Shown: positions 37,247 through 47,907 of the stretch, one piece after another
Layout of the letters: each line of letters begins with the position of its first letter
Position numbering within the stretch: position 1 is the stretch's first letter
Assembly: GCF_022647665.1 (NCBI RefSeq)
Contig: NZ_CP071872.1
Span: forward strand, 3,348,001-3,412,000
Direction of reading: 5' to 3'
DNA: 64,000 bases
Origin: Streptomyces formicae
GTDB lineage: Bacteria; Actinomycetota; Actinomycetes; Streptomycetales; Streptomycetaceae
Notes under the pieces: generated by a model
Seen by the model: only the letters and a program-made list of their open reading frames with translations
Database searches by the model: none
Told to the model about the DNA's origin: nothing
Made by a program: the position numbers and the translations under genes

Positions 37247-37627
37247 ATGTCTGCAGAGCAGCCGCCGCGCCGCGAGGTGGTCACGGGCGTGCCCCGCGCC
37301 GCCCGCCGCCGCCCCGGCCATGCCCCTGCCCGCTCCGAGATCACCGAGCACACACCGCTCGGCGGGGTGTACGTCCGCTCCCTCATGCGCAGTCAGCTGC
37401 GCACGGCCCTCTACGCCCTCGGCGCGCTCGCCCTGCTCGTCGGCACGCTCCCGCTGCTGTTCGCCTTCCCCGCCGCCGTCCTCGGCTCCTTCGCCTCGCC
37501 CGGGCCGTTCGTCTGGGCGGCGCTCGGGGTGCTCGTCTACCCGGTGATGTGGCTGATCGCGCGGTGGTACGTCCGCCGCGCCGAGCGCAACGAACGCGAC
37601 TTCACCGGACTCGTCGAAGGCCGCTGA
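37247..37627 (+). CDS. Small two-helix membrane protein paired with the symporter (DUF485-like)
   Basis: A 126-residue protein with a basic N-terminal tail and two membrane helices (TALYALGALALLVGTLPLLF and FVWAALGVLVYPVMWLIARW). Acetate-type sodium:solute symporters are usually preceded by such a DUF485-like subunit, and here the symporter starts 31 bp downstream. It may stabilise or couple the transporter. The C-terminal YVRRAERNERDFTGLVEGR faces the cytoplasm. Confidence 0.75.
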   Translation: MSAEQPPRREVVTGVPRAARRRPGHAPARSEITEHTPLGGVYVRSLMRSQLRTALYALGALALLVGTLPLLFAFPAAVLGSFASPGPFVWAALGVLVYPVMWLIARWYVRRAERNERDFTGLVEGR

Positions 37628-37657
37628 CGCCACCCGTGGGAAGCAGCCGGTGAACCC

Positions 37658-39391
37658 GTGAACCAGACCTATGCGGTGACGGCCGTGACCGCCGTCGTCC
37701 TCGCGACCGTCCTCATCGGCGCGCTCGGCCTGCGTATATCCCGCACCACCTCCGACTTCTACGTGGCCTCGCGCACCGTCAGACCGGGCCTGAACGCGGC
37801 CGCCATCAGCGGCGAGTACCTCTCCGCCGCCTCCTTCCTCGGCATCGCGGGCCTCGTCCTCCTGCAGGGCCCGGACATGCTCTGGTACCCGGTCGGCTAC
37901 ACCGCCGGCTATCTCGTCCTGCTGGTGCTCGTCGCCGCCCCGCTGCGCCGCTCGGGGGCGTACACCCTCTCCGACTTCGCCGAGGCCCGGCTCGAATCGG
38001 CGGCCGTACGCCGCCTCGCCAGCCTCTTCGTCGTCGGCATCGGCTGGCTCTATCTGCTGCCGCAGCTCCAGGGCGCGGGGCTCACGCTCGAGATCCTCAC
38101 CGGCGCGCCCGACTGGGTCGGCGGGCTCGTCGTCGCGGTCGTCGTGACGGGCGCGGTCGCGGCGGGCGGGATGCGCTCCATCACCTTCGTCCAGGCTTTC
38201 CAGTACTGGCTGAAGCTCACCGCGCTGCTGGTGCCCGCCCTCTTCCTGGCCGCCGCCTGGGCCGGCGACGACGCGCCCAGGGCCCGCTTCGACGGCCCCG
38301 CCGTCGTCCGCGAGCACACCGAGGTACGGATCGACGACACCGTGCGGATCGAGCTGGAGGAGCCGCTCACCGTCACCGTCTCCGGCGTCGTCGACGGCGC
38401 CCGCCACGACGGGCAGCGCCTCACCCTCGGCGAAGGCGCGCATCGCGTCGACGCGGGGACCAGCCTGGCCTTCCCCGAGGGCACCGAGCTGCCCGAACGC
38501 GCCTCCACCGGCGCCGATCCGGCCGGCTGGTCCCAGCCCCTCGCCGGCGGACGCGACGGCTACCAGCTGTACGCCACGTACGGACTGATCCTCGCGACCT
38601 TCCTCGGCACCATGGGACTGCCCCATGTCGCCGTCCGCTTCTACACCAGCCCCAACGGCCGCGCCGCGCGCCGCACCACGCTCGTCGTGCTCGGGCTGAT
38701 CGGGGCGTTCTATCTGCTGCCGCCCGTGTACGGCGCGCTCGGCCGGATCTACGCACCCGAACTCGCCCTCACCGGCGAGGCCGACGCCGCCGTGCTCGTC
38801 CTGCCGGAGCGCATGATCGGGGGCGTCGCGGGTGATCTGCTCGGCGCGCTCCTCGCGGGCGGCGCGTTCGCCGCGTTCCTGTCGACCGCGTCGGGGCTGA
38901 CCATGTCCGTCGCCGGAGTCGTCTCCCAGGACGTGCTCCCCTCGCGCGGCGTACGCCACTTCCGGCTCGCCACCGTCCTGTCGATGGCCGTGCCGCTGGC
39001 GCTGAGCGTCGTCGCCACCAACGTGCCGGTCGCGGACGCGGTCGGCCTCGCCTTCGCCGTCTCCGCCTCGTCCTTCTGCCCGCTGCTCGTCCTCGGCATC
39101 TGGTGGCGGCGGCTCACCCCGCCGGGCGCCGCGGCCGGGCTCGTCACGGGCGGCGGCGCCGCGCTGACCGCCGTGATGGCCACCCGCGCCGGGCTGGCCC
39201 CCGAGGGCTGGGCGCACACCCTGATGGCCTGGCCCGCCGTCTGGTCCGTGCCGCTCGGCTTCCTCACGATGGTGCTCGTCTCGCTCGCGACGCCCCGGCA
39301 CATACCCTCCGGGGCCGCCGCGATCCTCGCCCGGCTCCATCTGCCGGAGGACCTCGCCGGCCGGCCCCAGCCCGAAGGAGCCGAGCGGTGA
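37658..39391 (+). CDS. Sodium:solute symporter, cation-acetate symporter type
   Basis: A 577-residue SSS transporter with about 13 helices. Landmarks are SDFYVASRTVRPGLNAAAIS, GEYLSAASFLGIAGLVLLQG and TASGLTMSVAGVVSQDVLP. An unusual external loop of some 80 residues (VREHTEVRIDDTVRIELEEP) is typical of actinobacterial members. Substrates in the ActP group are acetate, glycolate and other short carboxylates. GTG start at 37658. It is flanked by a LytTR regulator and a LytS kinase, which points to a regulated uptake unit. Confidence 0.92.
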   Translation: MNQTYAVTAVTAVVLATVLIGALGLRISRTTSDFYVASRTVRPGLNAAAISGEYLSAASFLGIAGLVLLQGPDMLWYPVGYTAGYLVLLVLVAAPLRRSGAYTLSDFAEARLESAAVRRLASLFVVGIGWLYLLPQLQGAGLTLEILTGAPDWVGGLVVAVVVTGAVAAGGMRSITFVQAFQYWLKLTALLVPALFLAAAWAGDDAPRARFDGPAVVREHTEVRIDDTVRIELEEPLTVTVSGVVDGARHDGQRLTLGEGAHRVDAGTSLAFPEGTELPERASTGADPAGWSQPLAGGRDGYQLYATYGLILATFLGTMGLPHVAVRFYTSPNGRAARRTTLVVLGLIGAFYLLPPVYGALGRIYAPELALTGEADAAVLVLPERMIGGVAGDLLGALLAGGAFAAFLSTASGLTMSVAGVVSQDVLPSRGVRHFRLATVLSMAVPLALSVVATNVPVADAVGLAFAVSASSFCPLLVLGIWWRRLTPPGAAAGLVTGGGAALTAVMATRAGLAPEGWAHTLMAWPAVWSVPLGFLTMVLVSLATPRHIPSGAAAILARLHLPEDLAGRPQPEGAER

Positions 39392-39437
39392 CCACGGCGA
39401 TCCACCGAGCGCCGGCGACGACCGCGGGGGGCCGGCG

Positions 39438-40649
39438 ATGACCGCGATGGCGCTGGCCGCTCTCGGCGCCGCCGCGGCCGTCCTCCTCGCGGCCGGGTTC
39501 GGGCTCGGCCGGCTCACCGCACGCCGCGACACCGACCTCGACCTGGACCTCGGCACCCCCGTCGAGCGGGCCACCTTCCACACCCTGCACACCGCCTCGC
39601 TCGCCGCCCCGCCGCTGCGCGCAGGACTCACCGAGGACACCGCCCGCAAGGCCGCCCGCCGGCTGCGCTCCCTGCTCGGCACCGAGGCGCTCTGCCTCAC
39701 CGACCGCGACACCGTCCTCGCCTGGGACGGCAGCGGCGGCGACCACCACGGGGAGCGGGTGATGCGCAGCGTCGCCGGCGTACTCGACTCGGGCCGCAGC
39801 CAGTCCCTCCGCACCGGCTGCGACACCCCGGAGTGCCCGCTGCGCTGGGCCGTCATCGCCCCGCTCACCGGCGAGGAGGGGGTACTCGGCGCGCTCGTCG
39901 CCTACGGGTCGAAGGAGTCCGCGGTGCTGGTACGGGCCGCCACGGAGGTCGCCCGGTGGGTCTCCGTCCAGCTGGAGCTCGCCGAGCTCGACCGGTCCCG
40001 TACCCGGCTGATCGAGGCCGAGATCCGCGCGCTGCGCGCCCAGATCTCCCCCCACTTCATCTTCAACTCGCTCGCCGCCATCGCCTCCTTCGTCCGCACC
40101 GACCCCGAACGGGCAAGGGAACTCCTCCTGGAGTTCGCCGACTTCACCCGCTACTCGTTCCGCAGGCACGGCGACTTCACCCACCTCGCCGACGAACTCC
40201 GCTGCATCGAGCAGTATCTGGCGCTCGCGGGGGCCCGCTTCGGCGACCGGCTGAAGGTGACCCTCCAGATCGCCCCCGAAGTGCTCCCGGTCGCCCTGCC
40301 CTTCCTCTGCCTCCAGCCGCTCGTCGAGAACGCCGTCAAACACGGCCTGGAGGACTCCCGCGAGGAGTGCCGGGTCTCCATCTCCGCGCAGGACGCGGGC
40401 GCGGAGGCGGTGGTCACCATCGAGGACGACGGCGTCGGCATGGACCCGGCCGAGCTGCGCCGCATCCTCGCAGGGGACGACGGCGCCCGGTCGTCGGGCA
40501 TCGGGCTGCGCAACGTCGACGAACGGCTGCGGCAGGTGTACGGCGACGACTACGGCCTCGTCATCGAGACGGGCGTCGCAGCGGGCATGAAGATCACGGT
40601 GCGGATCCCCAAGTACCGGGCGGGCGTGCACAAGAACGCGGCCCAGTAG
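39438..40649 (+). CDS. LytS-type sensor histidine kinase
   Basis: A 403-residue protein: one N-terminal membrane helix, a GAF-like sensing region at about 50-170 with Cys residues (RTGCDTPECPLRW), then His_kinase (ALRAQISPHFIFNSLAAIAS with the phospho-His). A HATPase end follows (LQPLVENAVKHGLEDSREEC, EDDGVGMDP, SSGIGLRNVDERLRQVYG). It pairs with the LytTR regulator at 35.9 kb around the symporter gene. It starts 46 bp after the symporter stop, so it is probably co-transcribed. Confidence 0.93.
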   Translation: MTAMALAALGAAAAVLLAAGFGLGRLTARRDTDLDLDLGTPVERATFHTLHTASLAAPPLRAGLTEDTARKAARRLRSLLGTEALCLTDRDTVLAWDGSGGDHHGERVMRSVAGVLDSGRSQSLRTGCDTPECPLRWAVIAPLTGEEGVLGALVAYGSKESAVLVRAATEVARWVSVQLELAELDRSRTRLIEAEIRALRAQISPHFIFNSLAAIASFVRTDPERARELLLEFADFTRYSFRRHGDFTHLADELRCIEQYLALAGARFGDRLKVTLQIAPEVLPVALPFLCLQPLVENAVKHGLEDSREECRVSISAQDAGAEAVVTIEDDGVGMDPAELRRILAGDDGARSSGIGLRNVDERLRQVYGDDYGLVIETGVAAGMKITVRIPKYRAGVHKNAAQ

Positions 40650-40663
40650 GGAGCCCCGGGGAT

Positions 40664-41134
40664 TCAGTAGAGATGGATGGCCAGATGGCCCAGGGGCAGC
40701 CCGAGCCGCCAGGCGGGGGTCCACACCTGCGCCGACTCGTCCACCGCCTCGTCCGGCGGCAGGACCGTCGGCCAAGGCCCCGTCCCGTCGCCGAGATCGG
40801 TGGCGAGCAGCTCGGTCCGCTCCAGCCACCGCCAGGCGCTCCGCGCCATCGCCAGACCGTCGTCGGGACCGGTGACGTCGCGCTCGAACGCCGCCCGGAC
40901 GGCCATCCGTTCGGACACCCACTCCGGCCAGGGATGTCCGTAGGCCGTGCGCGACAGCCACTCGTCCAGCCGGTACTCGGACCGTATGCCGGGGGGCTCG
41001 TCGGGGCCGCCGCACAGGTAGATCGTCAGGGCCAGCGTCTCCCGGCCGGCTCTGAACTCCAGTGAACCGGTCTCCACCAGGCCGCCGGTGCGCAGCACCT
41101 CGTCGGCCAGGTACTCGGCGCACAGCCAGGCCAT
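40664..41134 (-). CDS. Hypothetical protein (156 aa)
   Basis: A Trp-rich soluble protein starting MAWLCAEYLADEVLRTGGLV. Other segments are RSEYRLDEWLSRTAYGHPWP and SAWRWLERTELLATDLGDGT. GGAGG is 5 bases before the ATG at 41134. No domain is recognised. It converges on the LytS gene with a 14-bp gap. The 340 bp upstream of it, up to the ECF gene, contains only a short tandem repeat. Confidence 0.7.
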   Translation of the reverse strand: MAWLCAEYLADEVLRTGGLVETGSLEFRAGRETLALTIYLCGGPDEPPGIRSEYRLDEWLSRTAYGHPWPEWVSERMAVRAAFERDVTGPDDGLAMARSAWRWLERTELLATDLGDGTGPWPTVLPPDEAVDESAQVWTPAWRLGLPLGHLAIHLY

Positions 41135-41395
41135 GGGGACCTCCGGACCGACAGCGCCGGTGCCGTTCGTACCCTCGGGCAGCACTCTCCCCACCTTCTC
41201 CCCGGACTCTCGCTCAGGTGCTCGTCCTACGGCTGTCGACGACGAGCCTCCACCGTGAGACACGCGTCCGGGTCCTTCTTTACTCAACCTGAGCGGCCGA
41301 TGGCGAATCGCGCGGAGACGGCTCCGTGGCCATGGGGAGTCCAGAACCTTGACGGGGCGTCCGGTGCTCGAGTGACGGCGGCCGGGCCGGTGTCC

Positions 41396-41470
41396 ATCCG
41401 TCCGTCCGTCCGTCCGTCGGTCGGTCGGCCCGCCGGTCCGCCGGTCCGTGGTTCCGTCGGTCCGCCGGCC
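41396..41470. repeat. Tetranucleotide microsatellite-like tract
   Basis: Five or more TCCG units followed by TCGG and CCGG variants, just 3' of the ECF sigma gene. Such tracts slip easily and may vary between strains. Confidence 0.7.
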
Positions 41471-41474
41471 GGAC

Positions 41475-42026
41475 TCAGGCCGCGGAGGCGACCGGCGCGC
41501 GGCTGTAGCCCGGCAGTGAGCGGGCCAGCCGGCGCAGCGCGTGGTACGAGCGCGACTTGACCGTTCCCGCCGGTATGCCGAGCGCCTGCGCGGCCTCGGC
41601 GACGCTGCGGCCCTGGAAGTAGATCTCCTCCAGCACGGCCCGGTGCTCGGGGCTCAGGGAGCGCACCGCCGCACGGACGTCGAGCGCCGCGACGGCGCGG
41701 TCGGTCGCGTCCGCCGGATCGGGCGTCGCCGCGAGGATCCCGTCGGCGATCTCGGCGGGCCGGGCCAGCCGGGAGCGGCGCGCGTCGATCGCGAGCCGGC
41801 GGGCGACGGTGAAGAGCCACGGCCGCATCGACTCGTACGGACCTTCGAACGCCTCGGGGTGCTGCCAGGCCCGCAGCAGGGTCTCCTGGAGCAGGTCCTC
41901 GGCGCGCTGCCGGTCCCCGTAGGTCAGGCCGACCAGAAAGCTCAGCAGGGCGGGACCGTGTTCGCGCTTCAGCTCCGCCAGGGCCCGCTCGTCGGTCGTC
42001 GCCGTTGCCGTCGCCATCGTCGGCAT
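41475..42026 (-). CDS. ECF sigma factor
   Basis: A 183-residue sigma-70 group 4 protein. Region 2 is GDRQRAEDLLQETLLRAWQH then WLFTVARRLAIDARRS. Region 4 is LSPEHRAVLEEIYFQGRSVA followed by ALGIPAGTVKSRSYHALRRL. It resembles the SigL/SigK-like actinobacterial group usually controlled by a zinc-finger anti-sigma; the zf-HC2 protein at 34.8-35.5 kb is a candidate but is not adjacent. The start is taken as the ATG at 42026 (GGGAG close by); another ATG lies 9 bases inside. Confidence 0.92.
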   Translation of the reverse strand: MPTMATATATTDERALAELKREHGPALLSFLVGLTYGDRQRAEDLLQETLLRAWQHPEAFEGPYESMRPWLFTVARRLAIDARRSRLARPAEIADGILAATPDPADATDRAVAALDVRAAVRSLSPEHRAVLEEIYFQGRSVAEAAQALGIPAGTVKSRSYHALRRLARSLPGYSRAPVASAA

Positions 42027-42149
42027 CCTCTCCCGCAGAAGTCACCAGAGAAATCGCTGCTGCGTGGCGTATCCGAACGCATCGGGGCGTGAAGGGACAG
42101 GCGTCGTACGCGGATGTGCGTTGAGCGGTCGCACTCCTCGGCGAGTGGT

Positions 42150-42235
42150 GCGGCGAGCGGTCGACCGGACGGGTGCTCCACCGCGGCCGGCCGGACGGCC
42201 GCACCGCCGCGGCCGGTCGGACGGGCGTGCTACCG
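42150..42235. repeat. GC-rich imperfect repeat between the ECF and permease genes
   Basis: Copies of GACCGGACGGGTGCTCCACC and GTCGGACGGGCGTGCTACCG with intervening CCGCGGCCGG palindromes. Possibly a transcription end region for the permease gene; no clear single hairpin stands out. Confidence 0.4.
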
Positions 42236-43663
42236 CGGTCCGGGCTGCCCCTCGCGCTCGGTCCTGCCCAGCTCCGACCGGTGGTACGAGTAGGCGAAGT
42301 AGATGACGAGGCCGACCACGAACCACACCGCGAACCGCGCCCACGTCTGCCAGTCCAGGAACGTGATCAGCCAGACCGAGAAGATGACACCGAGCGCCGG
42401 CACGACGGGCATGCCCGGGCAGCGGAACGTCCGCGGCAGCTCCGGATGCCGGTAGCGCAGCACGATCACCGCGATGCACACCACGACGAACGCCAGCAGG
42501 ATGCCGATGTTGGTCAGCTCCGCCGCCTCGCCGATCGGCAGGAACCCCGCGATCACCGCGGACGCCACCCCGGCGATCCAGGTCACGCGGATCGGGACGT
42601 GCCGCGTGGGATGCGTCTTGGCGAACCAGCGGGGGAGCAGCCCGTCCCGGCTCATCGAGAACCAGACCCGGGTCACGCCGAGCATGAAGGTGAACATCAC
42701 CGTGAGGATGCCGATGATGGCGCCCACCGCGATGACGTTCGCGACGCCGCCGAGGCCCACCGACTTGAAGGCCGAGGAGAAGCCGCTCTCCGGGTCGATC
42801 TCCTTGTAGTTCTGCATCCCCGTCAGGACCAGGCAGGCGAGCACGTACAGCACCATCGAGATCGCCAGCGAGTACACGATCGCCTTCGGCATGTGGCGCT
42901 GCGCGTCCTTGGACTCCTCGGCCGCCGTCGACATGGCGTCGTAGCCGAAGACCGCGAAGAAGACAGTCGCCGCACCGGTGAAGGCGCCGCTGACGCCGTA
43001 GGGGAAGAAGGGGTTGTAGTTGGCCGAGTCGATGTGGAAGAAGCCGAGGACGATCACCAGCAGCACGACCAGGACCTTCAGCACCACGACGACCGTCTCG
43101 AAACGCGCGGCGTTCTTGATGCCGAGGGTGAGCAGATAGGCGGTGAACAGGCACAGCACCGAGGCGATCAGGTCCACCTGGTGGCCCGGGCCCGTGCCGG
43201 GCGCGCCCAGCATCCAGACGGGCAGCTCCGCCCCCATCTCGCCGAGCAGGAAGTTGAAGTAGCCCGAGATGCCGATCGCGACCACCGCGACGATCGCCGT
43301 GTACTCCAGGAGCAGGTCCCAGCCGATGAACCAGCCGACCAGCTCGCCGAGGACCGCGTAGCCGTACGTGTAGGCCGACCCCGCCTTCGGGATCAGCCCC
43401 GCGAACTCCGCGTACGAGAACGCTGCGGCCGCGCTCGCCACGCCCGCGATCAGGAACGAGACGAGGACCGCGGGCCCCGCCGTCTCGTTCGCCACAGCCC
43501 CCGCGAGTGCGAAGATCCCCGCCCCGATGATGCCGCCGACGCCGATGGCCGTCAGCTGCCACAGGCCGAGCGTTCTGGTGAGCTGTTCGCTCGGGGCGCC
43601 TTCTTCGATCAGTTCGATGGGCTTGCGGCGCAGTACGCCCTGTCCCACCCGGAGCCCTGCCAT
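42230..43663 (-). CDS. Amino-acid permease, APC superfamily (CAT type)
   Basis: A 477-residue transporter with about 12-13 helices. The family start is LGLWQLTAIGVGGIIGAGIF, the classic GxIIGxGIF unwound helix. It continues with SYAEFAGLIPKAGSAYTYGY, AVFGYDAMSTAAEESKDAQR and FSMSRDGLLPRWFAKTHP. The CAT group takes up cationic or branched amino acids. The stop is close to GC-rich repeats. The ATG at 43663 lies about 160 bp from the stop of the USP gene, in the same direction. Confidence 0.92.
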   Translation of the reverse strand: MAGLRVGQGVLRRKPIELIEEGAPSEQLTRTLGLWQLTAIGVGGIIGAGIFALAGAVANETAGPAVLVSFLIAGVASAAAAFSYAEFAGLIPKAGSAYTYGYAVLGELVGWFIGWDLLLEYTAIVAVVAIGISGYFNFLLGEMGAELPVWMLGAPGTGPGHQVDLIASVLCLFTAYLLTLGIKNAARFETVVVVLKVLVVLLVIVLGFFHIDSANYNPFFPYGVSGAFTGAATVFFAVFGYDAMSTAAEESKDAQRHMPKAIVYSLAISMVLYVLACLVLTGMQNYKEIDPESGFSSAFKSVGLGGVANVIAVGAIIGILTVMFTFMLGVTRVWFSMSRDGLLPRWFAKTHPTRHVPIRVTWIAGVASAVIAGFLPIGEAAELTNIGILLAFVVVCIAVIVLRYRHPELPRTFRCPGMPVVPALGVIFSVWLITFLDWQTWARFAVWFVVGLVIYFAYSYHRSELGRTEREGQPGPR

Positions 43664-43824
43664 GAGTCACCTCTTTGCGGACTTCTTCGCGGACTGCTGT
43701 CGGCCGAGGCGGCTCATGATGGACCAGCCGAGCCGGCGTGCGGAAGGCGACATGCAGGCCCGGAGGTGAGGATTCCGCGTGGAGCCCGGGACGATCCGCG
43801 CGGGTCGCGAAGGCTTCGCGTGCG

Positions 43825-44286
43825 CTACGGAACCACCGTCACCGGCCAGCGCCCGGCCTTCACCAACCGTACCGCCACGGAGCCGATGATCCGATGGCCC
43901 GCCGACTCCGACGCCCCCACCACGACCGCGTCGGCCCGAAGCTGGTCGGCGGCCTTCACCAAGCCGCTGTAGGGATCACCGCGGAAGGTGTGGAACTCCC
44001 AGCGCACATCCCAGATGCCCCGGACCCGCTCCATCGCCTCGCGGATCTCCCTGACCAGCCCCTCAGCGATCTCCCCGGCCGTGTCCGGCACCGGTGCGCC
44101 GAGCGCCGCGCCCGCCGGCATCAGCGGCTGCACGTACACGGCCGCGAGCAGGGCGTTCTGCCGCCGGGCCAGACCGCTCGCGTACGCGGCCGCCCGCATC
44201 GACGAGTCGGAACCGTCCAGGCCCACGACGATCACCTTCGGACCGTCCGTGCCGCGCTCGAAGCCCTGGGGCTGCTGCTCGCTCAC
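43825..44286 (-). CDS. Universal stress protein (UspA family)
   Basis: A 153-residue protein. [20 protein letters not shown] begins the fold and the ATP-binding loop is [20 protein letters not shown], close to the G-2x-G-9x-GS pattern. In actinomycetes such proteins are induced by hypoxia or stress. It is divergent from lysX with about 110 bp between. Confidence 0.9.
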   Translation of the reverse strand: MSEQQPQGFERGTDGPKVIVVGLDGSDSSMRAAAYASGLARRQNALLAAVYVQPLMPAGAALGAPVPDTAGEIAEGLVREIREAMERVRGIWDVRWEFHTFRGDPYSGLVKAADQLRADAVVVGASESAGHRIIGSVAVRLVKAGRWPVTVVP

Positions 44287-44399
44287 GCCACGAGCCTATC
44301 CCTGCCGCTGGACGGCGTGTCCGGCCGTACGCCCCTCGCGCCCCCCGCCGCCGTCCCGCCGACAGGCGGCCCGGCGAGGCCCTCCCTAGAGTGCGGAGC

Positions 44400-47300
44400 A
44401 TGGGTGTCAGCGTGGAGGAGCGCTCAGCAGCCGCCGCCCGGAGCCGCCTCATCGGCAGGGTGCCGGACGGCTTCGCGACGTTCTTCGCCCTGCTCGGGGT
44501 CTTCTGCGCGGTCATCGCGCTCATCGCCCCGCTGCGCAGACTGCTCCTCCCCGTCGCGCTCTTCCTCGACCGGGTCGCCGTGCCCGTCAGCGCCAACCTC
44601 GCCTACGCCGTCTTCCTGCTGCTGCTCGCGGCCGCCGTCGGTGCCCGCAAGAAGGCCGCCTGGTGGCTGGTCGTCACGTATCTGGCGCTGATCGTCGTCA
44701 CCGACATCCTGGTCATCGCCTCCGCCCGGGACTGGGGCGGGATCCCCAGCCTCGTCGTGTGCCTGCTGGCCCTCGCGGTGCTGGTCGTCGCCCGGCGCGA
44801 GTTCTACGCCGCGACGCGCCGCGGCTCCCTGCGCCGGGCACTGCTCGTCCTGGTCCTCGGCCTCGCCGCGGGCGTGCTCGCCGGCTGGGGGCTCGTCGAG
44901 CTCTTCCCCGGCAGCCTCGACCCCGAGGAGCGGCTGCTGTGGTCCGCCAACCGCGTGTTCGGCGGACTCGTCTCAGGCGCCCAGTTCGACGGCAGCCCGC
45001 CCCGCGTCCTCTTCTTCCTCCTCGGCCTCTTCGGCGCCGTCGCCCTGCTCACCTCCGCCGCGACCCTCTTCCGCTCCCAGCGCATGGAGTCCGCCCTGCA
45101 CGGCGACGAGGAGCCCCGTATCCGCGCCCTGCTGGGCGCCTACGGCTCCCAGGACTCCCTCGGCTACTTCGCCACCCGCCGCGACAAGGCCGTCGTCTTC
45201 TCGCCCAGCGGCAAGGCCGCCGTCACCTACCGCGTCGAGGCGGGCGTCGCCCTCGCCAGCGGCGACCCGGTCGGCGACAAGGAGGCGTGGACCCCCGCCA
45301 TCGACACCTGGCTGGACGTCGCCCGCCGCTACGCCTGGGCGCCCGCCGTGATGGGCGCGTCCGAGGACGGCGCCAGGGCCTACGCGCGCTCCGGGCTCGG
45401 TGCGATCCAGCTCGGCGACGAGGCGATCCTGTACGTCGACCGGTTCGACCTGGACGGGCGCGACATGCGGGTCACCCGGCAGGCCGCCCACCGGGTGCGC
45501 CGGCTCGGTGCCACCACCCGGATCCGCCGCCACTCCGCCCTCAGCGACGCCGAGATGCGCCGGATCATCCACCGGGCCGACGCCTGGCGGGACACCGAGA
45601 CCGAGCGCGGCTTCTCCATGGCCCTGGACCGGCTCGGCGACTCCGGGGACGGCGACTGCCTGCTCGTCGAGGCGTTCCTTCCCGAACCCGGACCCGATCC
45701 CGGACTCAGCCCCGGACGCGGATCCGGACCCGGCGACGCGGACGGCGACGGCGAGGGCCGGCTCGTCGCGCTGCTCTCCTTCGTCCCCTGGGGACGCGAC
45801 GGGATCTCGCTCGACGTCATGCGCCGCGACCGCGACAACGCCCCCAACGGAATCATGGAGTTCATGGTCGCCGAGCTCTGCGCCGAGGCCCCCCGGCTCG
45901 GCGTCCGCCGGATCTCCCTCAACTTCGCCGTCTTCCGCTCGGCCTTCGAGGAGGGCGCCCGCATCGGCGCCGGGCCCGTGCTGCGGCTGTGGCGCAGACT
46001 GCTGCTGTTCTTCTCCAAGTGGTGGCAGCTGGAAGCCCTGTACCGGTCCAACGTCAAATACCAGCCCGCCTGGTACCCGCGGTTCCTCTGCTACGGGGAC
46101 GCCGGCGCCCTCGCCCGCATCGGCCTCGCCTCCGCGATCGCCGAGGGCTTCGTCTCCGTACCCACGCTGGGCCGGCTCCGGGGCAGGGGGCGGCCACGTG
46201 GCGTCGCCGGTCCCGTCGCGAGCACCGCCGGGCTCCCGGCGATCGACGCGCTGGAACTGGCGGGGCCCGACACCGTACGCCCGATGGGGGAGCGCCGGCT
46301 GCCCGAGCAGGTGCGTGTCCGCCACCGCAAACTGGAGCGGCTGCGCGAACGGGGCCTCGACCCGTACCCCGTCGGCGTCGCCCCGCCCAGCGGCACCCAC
46401 GCCGCAGTCCGCGCCGCGCACCCGTCCCTCCCACCCGGCGCACGCACCGGTGAGCGGACCACCGTCGCCGGCCGGGTGATGGCCGTACGCGACTTCGGCG
46501 GCGTCGTCTTCGCCGTGCTGCGCGACTGGTCGGGCGACCTCCAGATCGCCTTCACCCGCACGGAATCCGGCCCCGGGACCCTGCGCTCCTTCACCGCCGA
46601 CGCCGACCTCGGCGACCACATCACCGCCACCGGCGAGATCGGCGCCAGCGACCGCGGCGAACTCACCGTCTTCGTCACCGCCTGGCAGCTCACCGCCAAG
46701 TGCCTGCGTCCGCTCCCCGACAAGCGCCGCGGACTCGCCGACCCCGAGGCTCGGGTCCGCCGCCGCTATCTCGACCTGGTCGCGAGCCCCGACGCCCGCG
46801 GGGTGGTGCGGGCCCGCTCCGCCGCCGTCCAGGCGCTGCGCCAGGGGCTGCTCGACCGCGGCTACCTGGAGGTCGAGACACCGATGCTCCAGCAGATCCA
46901 CGGCGGCGCCAACGCCCGGCCGTTCACCACCCACATCAACGCCTACGACCTCGACCTCTATCTGCGCATCGCCCCCGAGCTGTACCTCAAGCGGCTGTGC
47001 GTGGGCGGTCTGGAGAAGGTCTTCGAACTGGGCCGCACCTTCCGCAACGAGGGCGTCTCCTACAAGCACAACCCCGAGTTCACGATGCTGGAGGCGTACC
47101 AGGCCCACGCCGACTACGACGTGATGCTCGACCTCGCCCGCGAACTGATCCAGGGCGCCGCCACCGCCGCCTTCGGCTCGCCCGTCGCCCACAAGGCGGG
47201 CCCCGACGGGCGGCTCGTCACCCACGACATCTCCGGTGCCTGGCCGGTCAGGACGGTCTACGGAGCGATCTCGGAGGCGCTCGGCGAGCACGTCGACGCC

Positions 47301-47780
47301 AACACCGACGAGGACGCGCTGCGGCGCTTCTGCGATGTCGCCGGAGTCCCGCACCGCCCCGACGACAGCCGTGGCGACATCGTCCTGGAGATGTACGAGC
47401 GGCTCGTCGAGGAACGCACCCAGCTGCCCACCTTCTACAAGGACTTCCCCACCGACGTCTCCCCGCTCACGCGCCAGCACCGCGGTGACCCGCGCCTCGC
47501 CGAACGCTGGGACCTCGTCGCCTTCGGCACTGAACTCGGCACCGCGTACTCGGAGTTGACCGACCCGGTGGAGCAGCGCAGACGCCTCACCGCCCAGTCG
47601 CTGCTCGCCGCCGGCGGCGACCCGGAGGCCATGGAGCTCGACGAGGACTTCCTCGACGCGCTGGAATACGCGATGCCGCCCACCGGCGGACTCGGCATCG
47701 GGGTCGACCGGCTCGTGATGTTCCTGACCGGACTGACCATCCGCGACACCTTGCCGTTCCCGCTGGTCCGCCGCCACTGA
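44400..47780 (+). CDS. lysX: Bifunctional lysylphosphatidylglycerol synthetase/lysyl-tRNA synthetase
   Basis: A 1126-residue fusion. Residues about 1-230 form membrane helices. The DUF2156 transferase at about 235-600 ([35 protein letters not shown]) moves lysine from Lys-tRNA to phosphatidylglycerol. The remainder is a class II lysyl-tRNA synthetase. It has an OB fold ([20 protein letters not shown]), motif 2 ([20 protein letters not shown]) and motif 3 ([14 protein letters not shown]). The reaction lowers membrane charge and gives resistance to cationic peptides, as for LysX in mycobacteria. A Pro/Gly/Asp insertion ([20 protein letters not shown]) is extra. The start follows GAGTGCGGAGC. 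Confidence 0.95.
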   Translation: MGVSVEERSAAAARSRLIGRVPDGFATFFALLGVFCAVIALIAPLRRLLLPVALFLDRVAVPVSANLAYAVFLLLLAAAVGARKKAAWWLVVTYLALIVVTDILVIASARDWGGIPSLVVCLLALAVLVVARREFYAATRRGSLRRALLVLVLGLAAGVLAGWGLVELFPGSLDPEERLLWSANRVFGGLVSGAQFDGSPPRVLFFLLGLFGAVALLTSAATLFRSQRMESALHGDEEPRIRALLGAYGSQDSLGYFATRRDKAVVFSPSGKAAVTYRVEAGVALASGDPVGDKEAWTPAIDTWLDVARRYAWAPAVMGASEDGARAYARSGLGAIQLGDEAILYVDRFDLDGRDMRVTRQAAHRVRRLGATTRIRRHSALSDAEMRRIIHRADAWRDTETERGFSMALDRLGDSGDGDCLLVEAFLPEPGPDPGLSPGRGSGPGDADGDGEGRLVALLSFVPWGRDGISLDVMRRDRDNAPNGIMEFMVAELCAEAPRLGVRRISLNFAVFRSAFEEGARIGAGPVLRLWRRLLLFFSKWWQLEALYRSNVKYQPAWYPRFLCYGDAGALARIGLASAIAEGFVSVPTLGRLRGRGRPRGVAGPVASTAGLPAIDALELAGPDTVRPMGERRLPEQVRVRHRKLERLRERGLDPYPVGVAPPSGTHAAVRAAHPSLPPGARTGERTTVAGRVMAVRDFGGVVFAVLRDWSGDLQIAFTRTESGPGTLRSFTADADLGDHITATGEIGASDRGELTVFVTAWQLTAKCLRPLPDKRRGLADPEARVRRRYLDLVASPDARGVVRARSAAVQALRQGLLDRGYLEVETPMLQQIHGGANARPFTTHINAYDLDLYLRIAPELYLKRLCVGGLEKVFELGRTFRNEGVSYKHNPEFTMLEAYQAHADYDVMLDLARELIQGAATAAFGSPVAHKAGPDGRLVTHDISGAWPVRTVYGAISEALGEHVDANTDEDALRRFCDVAGVPHRPDDSRGDIVLEMYERLVEERTQLPTFYKDFPTDVSPLTRQHRGDPRLAERWDLVAFGTELGTAYSELTDPVEQRRRLTAQSLLAAGGDPEAMELDEDFLDALEYAMPPTGGLGIGVDRLVMFLTGLTIRDTLPFPLVRRH

Positions 47781-47907
47781 ACACGCCGGGCGAGGGTGTG
47801 CGCACCGCCCGCGCGCGCCCCCAACTGCTGCTCCCAATGGGTGCATTCGTACGCCGAACCGGTGTCGCTGGGTCCCGGTGTTCCCCGGCCGTGGCAGCCA
47901 TGGGTCC

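Noticed and set aside
41396..41470. Replication iterons or origin
   Set aside because: Short tetranucleotide slippage tract with no DnaA-like boxes or replication gene nearby.
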